This document shows positions 34,948-44,168 of a stretch of DNA of 64,000 bases, piece by piece. Below the pieces are notes generated by a model, which worked only from the letters and a program-made list of their open reading frames with translations, was not told the DNA's origin and did not search any database. Numbering within the stretch: the stretch's first letter is position 1; each line of letters begins with the position of its first letter. The stretch is from contig NZ_LZSU01000030.1 of assembly GCF_001665575.1 (NCBI RefSeq), positions 62,001 through 126,000 of the forward strand. The letters run 5' to 3'. This DNA comes from Mycobacterium sp. 852013-51886_SCH5428379. GTDB lineage: Bacteria > Actinomycetota > Actinomycetes > Mycobacteriales > Mycobacteriaceae. The translations under genes and the position numbers were made by a program.

Positions 34948-36024
34948 ATGACTGAGCACGGAGACATCCGGGTCGCGATTGTCGGCGTCGGCAACTGCGC
35001 GTCCTCACTGGTACAGGGCGTGCAGTACTACAAGGACGCCGACGAGAACGCGACCGTGCCCGGTCTGATGCACGTGAAGTTCGGCCAGTACCACGTGCGC
35101 GACGTGAAGTTCGTCGCCGCCTTCGACGTGGACGCCAAGAAGGTCGGCTTCGACCTCTCCGAGGCCATCTTCGCCTCCGAGAACAACACCATCAAGATCG
35201 CCGACGTCCCGCCGAGCGACGTCATCGTGCAGCGCGGCCCGACCCTCGACGGCATCGGCAAGTACTACGCCGACACCATCGAGGTCTCCGACACCGAGGC
35301 CGTCGACGTCGTCAAGGCGCTCAAGGACGCCGAGGTCGACGTCATGGTGTCCTACCTGCCGGTGGGCTCCGAAGAGGCCGACAAGTTCTACGCCCAGTGC
35401 GCGATCGACGCCGGCGTGGCCTTCGTCAACGCGCTGCCGGTATTCATCGCCAGCGACCCGGTGTGGGCCAAGAAGTTCACCGATGCCGGTGTGCCGATCG
35501 TCGGCGACGACATCAAGAGCCAGGTCGGCGCCACCATCACCCACCGCGTGATGGCGAAGCTGTTCGAGGATCGCGGCGTGCAGCTCGACCGCACGATGCA
35601 GCTCAATGTCGGTGGCAACATGGACTTCCTCAACATGCTCGAGCGTTCGCGGCTCGAGTCGAAGAAGATCTCCAAGACCCAGGCCGTCACCTCCAACCTG
35701 CAGCGTGAGTTCAACACCAAGGACGTGCACATCGGCCCGTCCGATCACGTCGGCTGGCTCGACGACCGCAAGTGGGCCTACGTCCGCCTCGAGGGCCGTG
35801 CCTTCGGCGATGTGCCGCTGAACCTGGAGTACAAGCTCGAGGTGTGGGACTCGCCGAACTCCGCCGGTGTGATCATCGACGCCGTGCGTGCGGCGAAGAT
35901 CGCCAAGGACCGTGGCATCGGCGGCCCCGTCGTCGCCGCCTCCGCGTACCTGATGAAGAGCCCGCCGGAGCAGCTGCCCGACGATGTCGCGCGCGCTCAG
36001 CTGGAAACCTACATCGAAGGCTGA
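34948..36024 (+). CDS. ino1: myo-Inositol-1-phosphate synthase
   Basis: Converts glucose 6-phosphate to inositol 1-phosphate, the first step to phosphatidylinositol, mannosylated lipids and mycothiol. 358 residues from the ATG at 34948 (AGGAGAGGGAGA upstream). The NAD site [12 protein letters not shown] is at about 12-23; the central [11 protein letters not shown] and [13 protein letters not shown] are typical of actinobacterial Ino1. PadR gene upstream, strong terminator downstream. Confidence 0.97.
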   Translation: MTEHGDIRVAIVGVGNCASSLVQGVQYYKDADENATVPGLMHVKFGQYHVRDVKFVAAFDVDAKKVGFDLSEAIFASENNTIKIADVPPSDVIVQRGPTLDGIGKYYADTIEVSDTEAVDVVKALKDAEVDVMVSYLPVGSEEADKFYAQCAIDAGVAFVNALPVFIASDPVWAKKFTDAGVPIVGDDIKSQVGATITHRVMAKLFEDRGVQLDRTMQLNVGGNMDFLNMLERSRLESKKISKTQAVTSNLQREFNTKDVHIGPSDHVGWLDDRKWAYVRLEGRAFGDVPLNLEYKLEVWDSPNSAGVIIDAVRAAKIAKDRGIGGPVVAASAYLMKSPPEQLPDDVARAQLETYIEG

Positions 36025-36035
36025 TCCCCCCTTTT

Positions 36036-36066
36036 CGCCCAAATGAACGTTTGGGCGGGTTTTTGC
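36036..36066 (+). terminator. Rho-independent terminator after ino1
   Basis: A perfect 8-bp stem CGCCCAAA / TTTGGGCG with a 6-nt loop is followed by a run of T. It begins 12 bp after the ino1 stop. Confidence 0.85.
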
Positions 36067-36116
36067 GAGTGCGGGCCGGCATTTCGTCGATCTCGGCGGC
36101 GCGATTAGATGGACGC

Positions 36117-37007
36117 GTGATCTCTGACGACGAACTGCTGAACCTCGACGAGTTCGCGCTGTTGCCCGAGAACGCGGAACAGATCGGCGCCTCGCCGATT
36201 CCGTCCGTCGCACGTGTCGAAGCGGGACCGATCAGCGCGCTCAAGTGGGGTGACGAACCGCCGCAGGTGGTGTTCCTGCACGGCGGCGGCCAGAACGCGC
36301 ACACCTGGGACACCGTGATCCTCGGGCTCGGGTTGCCCGCGCTGGCCATCGACCTTCCCGGCCACGGCCGTTCGGCCTGGCGGGAGGACGGCGACTACGG
36401 CCCGAAGCTCAACGCCGAGACCCTGCGTCCGGTGCTGCGGGAGTGGGCGCCGCAGCCGCGCCTCGTCGTCGGCATGTCCCTGGGTGGGCTGACCGCACTG
36501 CGCATCGCGGCGACCGAACCGGCGTTGGTGCCCGAACTCGTGCTCGTGGACGTCACCCCGTCGGCGCCGGAGCGTCACGAGCAGATGACGCAGGCCCAGC
36601 TCGGCGCGGTTGCGCTGGTCCGCGGTGATCGCGAGTTCCCGTCGTTCGAGGCGATGCTGGAGAAAACGGTCGCCGCCTCTCCGCACCGCGACCGGGAGTC
36701 GTTGCGCCGTGGCGTGTTCCACAACTCGAAACGGCTCGACGACGGCACCTGGACCTGGCGCTACGACTCGTTCCGCAAGGGCGACGGGTTCGAGGGGCTG
36801 TGGGACGACGTCCCGGCGATCACCATGCCCACGACGCTGGTGCGCGGGGCGAAGTCGTTCTTCGTCAACGACGAGGACGCCGCCGCGTTCGCATCCGGCG
36901 CGCCCGGATTCCGTAGGACCATCGTGGTGGAGAACGCCGGACATTCGGTGCAGGGCGATCAACCGCAGGCGCTGGTCGACATCCTGCGCGGCGTGCTGGC
37001 GGCCTAG
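36117..37007 (+). CDS. Alpha/beta hydrolase (Rv0045c-like esterase)
   Basis: 296 residues from the GTG at 36117; the frame is open far upstream through ino1 but that part is a shadow. Oxyanion motif HGGGQNAHTW, nucleophile elbow GMSLGG (catalytic Ser), and a late Asn-Ala-Gly-His (His). Rv0045c in M. tuberculosis is a serine hydrolase acting on short esters. There is no signal peptide, so it is cytoplasmic. The gene has little leader and may be leaderless (TTAGAT about 10 bp upstream). Confidence 0.92.
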   Translation: MISDDELLNLDEFALLPENAEQIGASPIPSVARVEAGPISALKWGDEPPQVVFLHGGGQNAHTWDTVILGLGLPALAIDLPGHGRSAWREDGDYGPKLNAETLRPVLREWAPQPRLVVGMSLGGLTALRIAATEPALVPELVLVDVTPSAPERHEQMTQAQLGAVALVRGDREFPSFEAMLEKTVAASPHRDRESLRRGVFHNSKRLDDGTWTWRYDSFRKGDGFEGLWDDVPAITMPTTLVRGAKSFFVNDEDAAAFASGAPGFRRTIVVENAGHSVQGDQPQALVDILRGVLAA

Positions 37008-37017
37008 ACCCGACACG

Positions 37018-40000
37018 CTAACCCGCTGGACGACGCGTCTGGCTGATGCCGTACAACGTGGCGGCCAAAAGCTTTAGCACGACGCGTTCCGCGTCGCGGT
37101 TGCGCCCCATCATCCGGTTGTAGTGCATGTGCGCGTAGCTGAGCACGAGGTCGTCGGCGCGGGCGCCGAGGGACTGCCGAAGAGCGCGGACGTCGGCGGC
37201 GACGGTGTCCAGGACGATCCGCCGCTCCTGCAGGATCCCGGTCAGCTCGCGTTCCCCGCGGAAGTCCGCCCCGCCCCCGCCCAACATCGTTCGAAGCGCA
37301 CGGACGTCGTCGCGGGGCGGTCGCGGTGTCGCTCCGATGCGTGCCGCCGCGGCGCGCGACCACCGGAGGCATTCGCCGTCCGTGAGCCCGAGCCCAGTCA
37401 ACAGGTCACGCGTGGTGAGGACGGTGACCAGATGCCGCTGCGCATCGAGGACACCGCTGCGTTCCAGGGCGAGGACGCCGGCGGCAGCCCGGCTGTCGGC
37501 GCCGAAGATCACCTCGGCTACGCGCATCCCCTCCACTCCTGCGTACCGTTCGATTTCTCTGTCGTACGTGTCGATCGCGAACCGCACGCAGACGTCGCGG
37601 TCCACCAGATGCCGGCACCATCGGGTGAAGGCAGGTAGAACAGCGGTGAGGAGGACATCCGCTGACCCGCGGAAACGGATCCGCACATGCGGGTCGGGAT
37701 CGGCGTATCGGATGAAGAACCAGTCGTCGATCAAAGCCGACGACCGCATCTCTGCGCAGAATCTGTCCGCGGTCTCGCAGATGACTGCTTCCTCGTGCGC
37801 CGGTGGGCAGTACAGCTTGGCGTAGAGCCATTCGCTGCCCGGCGGGCGCAGACGCGTAGCCCGAGCCACCGGCGCGACGGTTCGCGGCAACGGGTTCGAC
37901 TCGGGTTTGCGAACCGTCCGGCGCAACAGTGGCACCACCAAATCGCTGAGGTACGTTCCGTCGGCGCCGGGCAGCCACGCGTGTTGCGGTCCGGGTAGGG
38001 CGTCGGTGATCACCGGTACTGCACCGCCGGCCGACCGCCTCAACTCCGCGCGCAGTCCATCGAGATGGAGTTCGCTGTCCAAGTCGATCAGCAACCGATT
38101 GTCGACCACACCCACGTACAGATGGCGCGACACACCCCACCGGCGCCGCCACCGCTCGACCGCTTCGATGAAGTCGGCCCTCTCGGCCCGGAGCGCGGAC
38201 GCGCTCAGGTCGTCGGCTCGGTACCGCCGCGGCGTCAGGATGACGCGGTTGCGTCGTAGCGCCGGAAGCACCGGCAGATTTTCGGCGGCCCCCCAGTCGA
38301 ACGGCCGGAACAAGAGGTCGCGCTCTCGGGCGACCTCCAGCAGGAACCGGCACGCGGGTGGGGCGAGCGCCTCGTTCAACATGTGGCCGGCCGACACCAC
38401 CACTTCACGTGGGTCACCGCGGTACCCCACCGCGAAGCGCGTACCGAGCGAGCAGATTTCCAGCTCGTCGGGCCTGATGACGCGATCTGCTGCGACTCCG
38501 GGCGTGACGCCGACGGCAATCTCGAACTCGCGCGCATGCGGGCGTACCGCGATGTTGGCCTCCCACGCCCGGCTCGGCCGGTACACCAGTTCGGCGCTCA
38601 GTACCGCAGGGACAGTGGACTTTTCATGCTCCACGATCGACTTCAGAGCCGCGACGGCAGGTGCGCCGAGAAGATGGGCGAAGCGGCCCAGACTCTTGCC
38701 GGCGCCGGCGCCGCCGAGGTTGGGGCCGATGGCGATCGAGAAGTCTCCGCGGTCGATCGCCGCGGGCGACACGGCCAGGACGGACACCGAGAGATCCAGT
38801 GACACCGGGGCGGCGTCCGACGCCGACTCGGACGTCAGCCTGGCGAGCAGGGCGTCGTCCAGGTCCACGACGGTCTGACCATCGCCCATGGCCTCGGCGG
38901 CCAGCGTGAGGAGAACCCGATCCCGTTCGCTGACACCTGTCGCCGCTGCATAGACGTCCTGGTATGGCGACCCCAGCCCGTAGTCCGGGTCGAGCACCTC
39001 GAGAATCGGGACCCAGCGCTCGAGCCCGTAGACGCTCTCGAACCGCTGGCGGAAGGCCGTCAGCCGCGGCGCCGGCGGCGCGAGCTTGAGCAGGAGCTCG
39101 GCGGCTTCTGCCGCCGCTTCGCCGATGGCTCGGGACAGACCGGTGCCGGCCATGGACAGTGCAGCGTCGACCTGTGGCCTCCGTGCCGCATGGCGATGAC
39201 TGAAACCTGCTGACGCGGAATCGATTTCGCCATATCCTACCGCTGCCTCCCCTAGAGAGGTTCGATCCCACCGTGCCATCCTGGCTGCCAGGTCACACAG
39301 TCCGTCGGCCGCGGATTGTGCCGCCGGAATGTCGGTCAACGTGCTGATGACGTGTGCCAACGGATCGCCGCCGGTCAGTGGGGGGCGGAGGTCGGTCAGA
39401 AGGATCTGATGCCGCACGAGCCGGCCGATGAGCTCGACGACTTTCTGCCGTGGGGCCGAAGTCTGATCCGTCAGCGCGGCAACCAGATCGGCGTGATGCA
39501 TCGGGCGACGGCAGAGCCGTACCGCCGACCGGACCGCCCCGGTGGCGCGCACCGAGGCTACGGCCGCCGCACCGTCCTCGCGGCCTTCTGGACTCGCGGG
39601 CGCCGACAATCGGCCACCGCGGTCGAGCAACGCCGCATTGGCCGTGTAGCGCAGCCCCGCCTGGATACCTGGATCCGTCTCGAGTTCGTCGACCTGACCC
39701 ATCAACCACGCCATATCGGGCCGCATCCGCGTGGTCCACCGCCGCCCGTCGACAGCTGCCGTGGTCTGGCTCCCCCAGCAGCCGAGGGCCACGCCCGCGA
39801 ACAGCCCGAACGGCGTTGGACGCGTGGACATTCGGATGAGATATCGATGAAGCGTCTGTGCGAGCGCCGGATCGGGGTCTTGACCGGCCCGGGTCAACGC
39901 GGCCACGGTGTCGGGACTGCCGACCGTCAGTGCAGCCATCACCCGGCGGTCGGCCACGACGCGACCACGTCGATCCGGATCGCTGAGCGCGTTCGCAGGC

Positions 40001-40110
40001 CAGGTGCTCATATCGCGGTAGACGTCGACCGGCAGTGCCGGGGCCCGCAGCATGAACCAATCGCCGGGCAGGTACCACCCGCGCGGGCGGGAGGCGGATG
40101 TGTCAGGCAA
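37018..40110 (-). CDS. lanB: Full-length class I lanthipeptide dehydratase LanB
   Basis: Dehydrates Ser and Thr of the precursor peptide using glutamyl-tRNA. 1030 residues. The N-terminal glutamylation domain shows the LanB hallmark RMSTRPTPFGLFAGV (about 93-107). The C-terminal SpaB-type elimination domain spans about 745-1010, with DDWFFIRYADPDPHVRIRF and, near the end, SYAHMHYNRMMG. Both halves are present in one protein as in NisB, unlike the split enzymes of thiopeptide clusters. The ATG at 40110 overlaps the lanC stop by 8 bases, so the genes form an operon with the precursor. No close relative exists in the M. tuberculosis gene order, where Rv0045c and Rv0044c are neighbours. Confidence 0.94.
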   Translation of the reverse strand: MPDTSASRPRGWYLPGDWFMLRAPALPVDVYRDMSTWPANALSDPDRRGRVVADRRVMAALTVGSPDTVAALTRAGQDPDPALAQTLHRYLIRMSTRPTPFGLFAGVALGCWGSQTTAAVDGRRWTTRMRPDMAWLMGQVDELETDPGIQAGLRYTANAALLDRGGRLSAPASPEGREDGAAAVASVRATGAVRSAVRLCRRPMHHADLVAALTDQTSAPRQKVVELIGRLVRHQILLTDLRPPLTGGDPLAHVISTLTDIPAAQSAADGLCDLAARMARWDRTSLGEAAVGYGEIDSASAGFSHRHAARRPQVDAALSMAGTGLSRAIGEAAAEAAELLLKLAPPAPRLTAFRQRFESVYGLERWVPILEVLDPDYGLGSPYQDVYAAATGVSERDRVLLTLAAEAMGDGQTVVDLDDALLARLTSESASDAAPVSLDLSVSVLAVSPAAIDRGDFSIAIGPNLGGAGAGKSLGRFAHLLGAPAVAALKSIVEHEKSTVPAVLSAELVYRPSRAWEANIAVRPHAREFEIAVGVTPGVAADRVIRPDELEICSLGTRFAVGYRGDPREVVVSAGHMLNEALAPPACRFLLEVARERDLLFRPFDWGAAENLPVLPALRRNRVILTPRRYRADDLSASALRAERADFIEAVERWRRRWGVSRHLYVGVVDNRLLIDLDSELHLDGLRAELRRSAGGAVPVITDALPGPQHAWLPGADGTYLSDLVVPLLRRTVRKPESNPLPRTVAPVARATRLRPPGSEWLYAKLYCPPAHEEAVICETADRFCAEMRSSALIDDWFFIRYADPDPHVRIRFRGSADVLLTAVLPAFTRWCRHLVDRDVCVRFAIDTYDREIERYAGVEGMRVAEVIFGADSRAAAGVLALERSGVLDAQRHLVTVLTTRDLLTGLGLTDGECLRWSRAAAARIGATPRPPRDDVRALRTMLGGGGADFRGERELTGILQERRIVLDTVAADVRALRQSLGARADDLVLSYAHMHYNRMMGRNRDAERVVLKLLAATLYGISQTRRPAG

Positions 40111-41383
40111 TCAACAGCGCTCCGTCCCATCGCGGTGGTGCCGATGACGCAGCAGCCGCCAGGGCCAGCGCTGCGCCGGCCGCCCCATCGAGGAATCCGG
40201 GGTTGTCGAAATCAACACCGCGATCGAAGTTCTGGAAGCCATAGGCCGTCTGCGGATCGAAGGTCGACAACAGCTCCTCGGCGAGTGCCACCGCGTTGCG
40301 CCTGAACAGGTCATCACCGGTGTCGGCGAAGAATCGGGCGGTGATGTGCAGTAGCCCGGATGCGCCATGGCATAACCCGGGAGAACAGGTCTGCCGTACT
40401 TCGGCGGGGCGGCGGTAGACCGCAGCCATGGATTCGAGGGCCGTATCACACCAGTCATCACGTCCCAGAGCAGCGCCGGCCAGCCACAGTGCACGGGAGA
40501 CGCCCGGGGTGCCGTAACACCACCCCGCCCGCGTCGGCCGGTCCGGGTCCGTGGGACCACGCCCGCCGGGCAGGGCAACCGCCGCCGGCCAGTTCGGTCC
40601 CCATTGATCATCCGTGCGGGCCGCCAACAGCCACTCGGCGGCGCCTTCGATGGCGCACCACATCCTGTCGCCCTGAATCCCGTGTCTCCATGCCAACGCG
40701 AGAAGCGCGAGTGGCGCGGGCACCCCGTGCGCCATACCGCAATTCACGCAACCGTCTGGGAACACATCGCTGAGTGGCCCGATGACCCGGTCCGGCGGGG
40801 TCGGCCAACGCACAGCCGTACCGGCGACCGTCGCGCCCGCGAGCAACCGGTCGACCACCGCCGTGAGGCCACCCCAACCACTGGGTTCATCCAGTCGCCG
40901 CAGGAAATACGCTCCTACGCCCGCCAGGCCGGAGACGACGTCGAATTCGTCTCGGCCGGCGGTGTCATCGGCGCGGAGCCAGTCCAGCAGTGTGCGATCC
41001 ACCGACGCGAGCAGACGTCGATACGCCGCCCCACCATCTGTCGTCGCGGCCACGAAGCCGATCCCGGCCAAACCATCGAACAGGTTCGGCGCGCTGCCGG
41101 CCTGCGCCGCATGAGCCGCAGTGCGGAACAGGGCACGTCCGGCACCCACCCACGCCGGGTCCCCGCCCGTCGCCGCGAGGTAGTCGAGCGTCAACGCGAT
41201 TCCGCTCCCGCCCTCGGCGAGCGACACCGGACCCCACCGCTGGGTGGGTGCGGAATCAGGGGGTATCACGGCCAGCCGCGACGCCACAGCGGCGGCGGCG
41301 TCCATTCCGCGTCGCGCCAGATCGGGGGGCAGCACCGGGCGCCATACCGAGTCAGCGCGCGCGGCGCGGAGATCTAGTGGCAA
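40103..41383 (-). CDS. lanC: Lanthionine synthetase LanC
   Basis: Adds Cys thiols to dehydrated residues to close (methyl)lanthionine rings. About 426 residues if it starts at the TTG at 41383, which overlaps the precursor stop by 10 bp; an ATG at 41305 and a TTG at 41458 are alternatives. The zinc ligands are visible as GWCYGTPG (Cys) and LCHGASG (Cys-His), and repeated GxxG motifs of the alpha/alpha toroid (SLAEGGSGIAL, CGMAHGVPA) are in place. It shares the operon with precursor and lanB. Confidence 0.93.
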   Translation of the reverse strand: MPLDLRAARADSVWRPVLPPDLARRGMDAAAAVASRLAVIPPDSAPTQRWGPVSLAEGGSGIALTLDYLAATGGDPAWVGAGRALFRTAAHAAQAGSAPNLFDGLAGIGFVAATTDGGAAYRRLLASVDRTLLDWLRADDTAGRDEFDVVSGLAGVGAYFLRRLDEPSGWGGLTAVVDRLLAGATVAGTAVRWPTPPDRVIGPLSDVFPDGCVNCGMAHGVPAPLALLALAWRHGIQGDRMWCAIEGAAEWLLAARTDDQWGPNWPAAVALPGGRGPTDPDRPTRAGWCYGTPGVSRALWLAGAALGRDDWCDTALESMAAVYRRPAEVRQTCSPGLCHGASGLLHITARFFADTGDDLFRRNAVALAEELLSTFDPQTAYGFQNFDRGVDFDNPGFLDGAAGAALALAAAASSAPPRWDGALLIA

Positions 41384-41865
41384 TGGCCGTGCGAATGGCA
41401 GGCATGGTGTGACGGACAGATGTTGCAGCTGATACCCATCGAATAACAGGGCGCACAACTGGTGTGACCGCTCATCTCCAACATGACGTTGTCGCGAAGA
41501 GTGTCGTCATAACGCACGTCGAGATCGAAATCGTCCTCGCCGGCCTCCGTCGACCACGTGTAGTCGATCCGCGCACCCCTGACCACGCTGACCCGAGTCA
41601 CCTCGTGTCCGAGGAAGGGTGGCACGTCTGCGGGAACCATACTGGCGTAACGGATGTCAGAAACCGGAAACTCGACGTAATAGTCGAGCCCGGTCGACAG
41701 GTACAGCCGCTGGTAGCCGTCACGAGCGGTGTCCCCCGGAAATCCGATCAGCTCTGTGACGGCCTCGCTCGGAGCGTTCGGATCGGATCGCAGACCGGAA
41801 ACCATCGGATGTTGCCGCAGGGGATCGTTCGGACCGGGGCCGCCCGGATCGGCATTCTTCGCCAT
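41374..41865 (-). CDS. lanA: Candidate FxLD-type class I lanthipeptide precursor with long N-terminal extension
   Basis: 163 residues, first gene of the lan operon. Residues 1-108 form a proline-rich start and a small domain (LYLSTGLDYYVEFPVSDIRY, then VSVVRGARIDYTWS). Residues 113-116 are FDLD, the FxLD/FNLD box that LanB binds in class I leaders. The last 32 residues hold seven Ser/Thr (132, 135, 136, 142, 146, 152, 158) and six Cys (137, 140, 147, 150, 156, 162), enough for up to six rings, plus seven His near the end. No cleavage site can be placed. A Cys/His metal-binding peptide is the alternative reading, but adjacency to LanC and LanB argues for a RiPP. Confidence 0.8.
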   Translation of the reverse strand: MAKNADPGGPGPNDPLRQHPMVSGLRSDPNAPSEAVTELIGFPGDTARDGYQRLYLSTGLDYYVEFPVSDIRYASMVPADVPPFLGHEVTRVSVVRGARIDYTWSTEAGEDDFDLDVRYDDTLRDNVMLEMSGHTSCAPCYSMGISCNICPSHHACHSHGHCH

Positions 41866-42067
41866 CGCATTTTCCCGTCGTCGATGCGGATGGAGTACGT
41901 CGGACGATACTCCTGCTCGCCGCCGTTACCAGCAGTTTCGCCGCAGAACTTCCTCGTCGTTTCCTGTTCACCTCCCGCCTGCCGAATGATCGCCCGGCCC
42001 CTGTAACTTTTGCCGCGTGCCGGCCGCCGGCCCCGGTCGGCCGGATGCTTGGAAGGAACTCGCCCCC
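41866..42067. promoter_or_regulatory. Divergent promoter region of the lan operon and PhoX-like gene
   Basis: About 200 bp with no gene. It must carry promoters for both directions. I see no confident -35/-10 pairs; GGAAGGA at 42051-42057 is the ribosome binding site of the plus-strand gene. Confidence 0.4.
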
Positions 42068-44149
42068 ATGGCGCTCGTGCCCCTGAATCTGTTCGTCACG
42101 CACGACGGAAAGTCGAAGCGACAGCACATCACGTGCCGGTACAAGTGCGGCGACGCCTGTTCCAAACCCGTTCCCAACCCCAGTGACAACGAATACTTCG
42201 GTGACATCGTGAAGATCGTGTCGCGCCGGTCCGTCTTGCAGGCCACCGGCGTCACCGTGCTCGCGGTCGGCGCCGGTTCGGTGCTCGCGGCGTGCGGCGG
42301 CGACACCCCGACCGCTGCGCCCACCAGCTCGAACGCCGCACCGGAGCCGTTGCCCGGCATGCGATTCGACTCCGTGGCCCCCAACAGCGAGGACGCCGTC
42401 GTCATCCCCCCGGGCTACCAGCAGGGTGTCGTCATCAGCTGGGGCGACCCCGTGCTGCCCGGCGCACCGGGCTTCGACGTCACCAGGCAGACGGGCGCCT
42501 CGCAACGCGGCCAGTTCGGCTTCAACAACGACTTCGCCGCGCTGCTGCCGATCCCGCCCGAACCGGGTGACCGGCCCGACCGATTCCTTATGGTGACCAA
42601 CTTCGAATACGCCACACCGCAGTTCATGTTCCCTGGCTTCGACCCAAAGGCCCCGACCCGCGACCAGTTCGACGTCGAGATCGCGGCCATGGGTATGGGC
42701 GTCGTCGAGGTCGAACGCGTCGCCGGCGGCGGCTTGCGTCCCGTGATGGGCCCCTACAACCGGCGCATCACCGCGGACTCCCCCTTCACGCTGACCGGGC
42801 CCGCGGCGGGCACCGACTTCGTCAAGACCTCGGCCGACCCGGACGGCCGGACCGTCCTGGGCACGATCGCCAACTGTGCCGGTGGCGTAACCCCCTGGGG
42901 CACTGTCCTTTCCGGTGAGGAGAACTTCCACTTCTACTTCGGTGCGCCGGACGGCGCGCCGGCGCCGAACCCGGTCGACGCCGACCGCCTCGACCGCTAC
43001 GGCGTGAAACTCGAACCGTCGGGGTTGCTGTGGGAGACCTTCGACCCGCGCTGGGACCTGGCCGCCACACCGAACGAGGTCAACCGGTTCGGTTACGTCG
43101 TCGAACTCAACCCGTGGGATCCGGCCTCGACGCCGGTCAAGCACACCGCGATGGGGCGGTTCAAGCACGAGGGCGCCAACATCTACGTCACCGATGACGG
43201 CACCGTCGTCGCATACAGCGGCGACGACGAACGTTTTGAATACATGTACAAATTCGTCTCGAGCCGGAAGATGCAGCCGGGCAGGGATGGCGCGGCGATG
43301 GCCCACAACATGGCCATCCTCGACGAAGGCACGCTCTACGTCGCGAAGTTGTCCAGCGACATTCCGGCCGCGCAGATCGACGGTTCGGGCACGCTGCCGT
43401 CGACAGGCTCGTTCAGCGGCACCGGATCGTGGCTGCCGCTGCTGCGGTCCGGGCCGAACGGACAGGCCGAATCGCTGGTGCCCGGCATCTCGGCGCAGGA
43501 GGTCGCGGTCTTCACGCGGATGGCCGCCGACAAGGCCGGCGCGACGAAGATGGACCGCCCCGAGGACTTCGAGGCCCACCCCGAGACCGGCAGGGTCTAC
43601 GCCGCGCTCACCAACAACGCCAGGCGCGGCGCCGACGGCCAACCCGGTCCCGACGCCGCGAACCCGCGCAACGACAACAAGAGCGGTCAGGTGCTGGAGA
43701 TCATCGACAATCACGCCGGCACGGACTTCACCTGGGATCTGCTGCTGGTGTGCGGCGATCCCGCCGCCGCCGACACCTACTACGCCGGCTTCGACAAGAG
43801 CGAGGTCAGTCCGATCTCGTGCCCCGACAACCTGGCGTTCGACAGCCACGGCAACCTGTGGATCTCCACCGACGGCAACGCCCTCGACTCCAACGACGGG
43901 CTGTTCGCCGTCGCTCTCGACGGCCCCAACCGCGGCGAGACCAAACAGTTCCTCACCGTGCCCCTGGGCGCCGAGACCTGCGGGCCCGTCATCACCGACG
44001 ACTTCGTGACCGTCTGCGTGCAGCATCCCGGCGAGTACGACGACAACAGCATCGACAATCCCCGGTCACGCTGGCCGGAAGGCGGAAACGGCACGGCGCG
44101 GCCGTCGGTGGTCGCGGTCTGGAAGGACGAGGGGAATATCGGGGCTTAA
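42068..44149 (+). CDS. PhoX-like (DUF839) Tat-exported lipoprotein, putative alkaline phosphatase
   Basis: 693 residues. The ATG at 42068 follows GGAAGGA. The first 50 residues contain TCRYKCGDAC, a Cys-rich segment typical of PhoX proteins, before the twin-arginine signal SRRSVLQATG and lipobox LAAC. The body is a beta-propeller of the DUF839/PhoX type; PhoX enzymes are Ca/Fe-dependent phosphomonoesterases that release phosphate outside the cell. GEENFHFYFG and GDDERFEYMYKFVS are conserved stretches. Divergent from the lan operon; a functional link is not shown. Confidence 0.88.
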   Translation: MALVPLNLFVTHDGKSKRQHITCRYKCGDACSKPVPNPSDNEYFGDIVKIVSRRSVLQATGVTVLAVGAGSVLAACGGDTPTAAPTSSNAAPEPLPGMRFDSVAPNSEDAVVIPPGYQQGVVISWGDPVLPGAPGFDVTRQTGASQRGQFGFNNDFAALLPIPPEPGDRPDRFLMVTNFEYATPQFMFPGFDPKAPTRDQFDVEIAAMGMGVVEVERVAGGGLRPVMGPYNRRITADSPFTLTGPAAGTDFVKTSADPDGRTVLGTIANCAGGVTPWGTVLSGEENFHFYFGAPDGAPAPNPVDADRLDRYGVKLEPSGLLWETFDPRWDLAATPNEVNRFGYVVELNPWDPASTPVKHTAMGRFKHEGANIYVTDDGTVVAYSGDDERFEYMYKFVSSRKMQPGRDGAAMAHNMAILDEGTLYVAKLSSDIPAAQIDGSGTLPSTGSFSGTGSWLPLLRSGPNGQAESLVPGISAQEVAVFTRMAADKAGATKMDRPEDFEAHPETGRVYAALTNNARRGADGQPGPDAANPRNDNKSGQVLEIIDNHAGTDFTWDLLLVCGDPAAADTYYAGFDKSEVSPISCPDNLAFDSHGNLWISTDGNALDSNDGLFAVALDGPNRGETKQFLTVPLGAETCGPVITDDFVTVCVQHPGEYDDNSIDNPRSRWPEGGNGTARPSVVAVWKDEGNIGA

Positions 44150-44168
44150 TCGTGGTTATCCAGGAACC

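Noticed and set aside
42017..42068. Upstream GTG start of the PhoX-like gene
   Set aside because: The ATG at 42068 has GGAAGGA at proper spacing, and family members begin near this point.
41720..44026. 768-codon frame antisense to the PhoX-like gene
   Set aside because: A G+C-rich shadow frame; the plus strand has a ribosome binding site, Tat signal and conserved family motifs.
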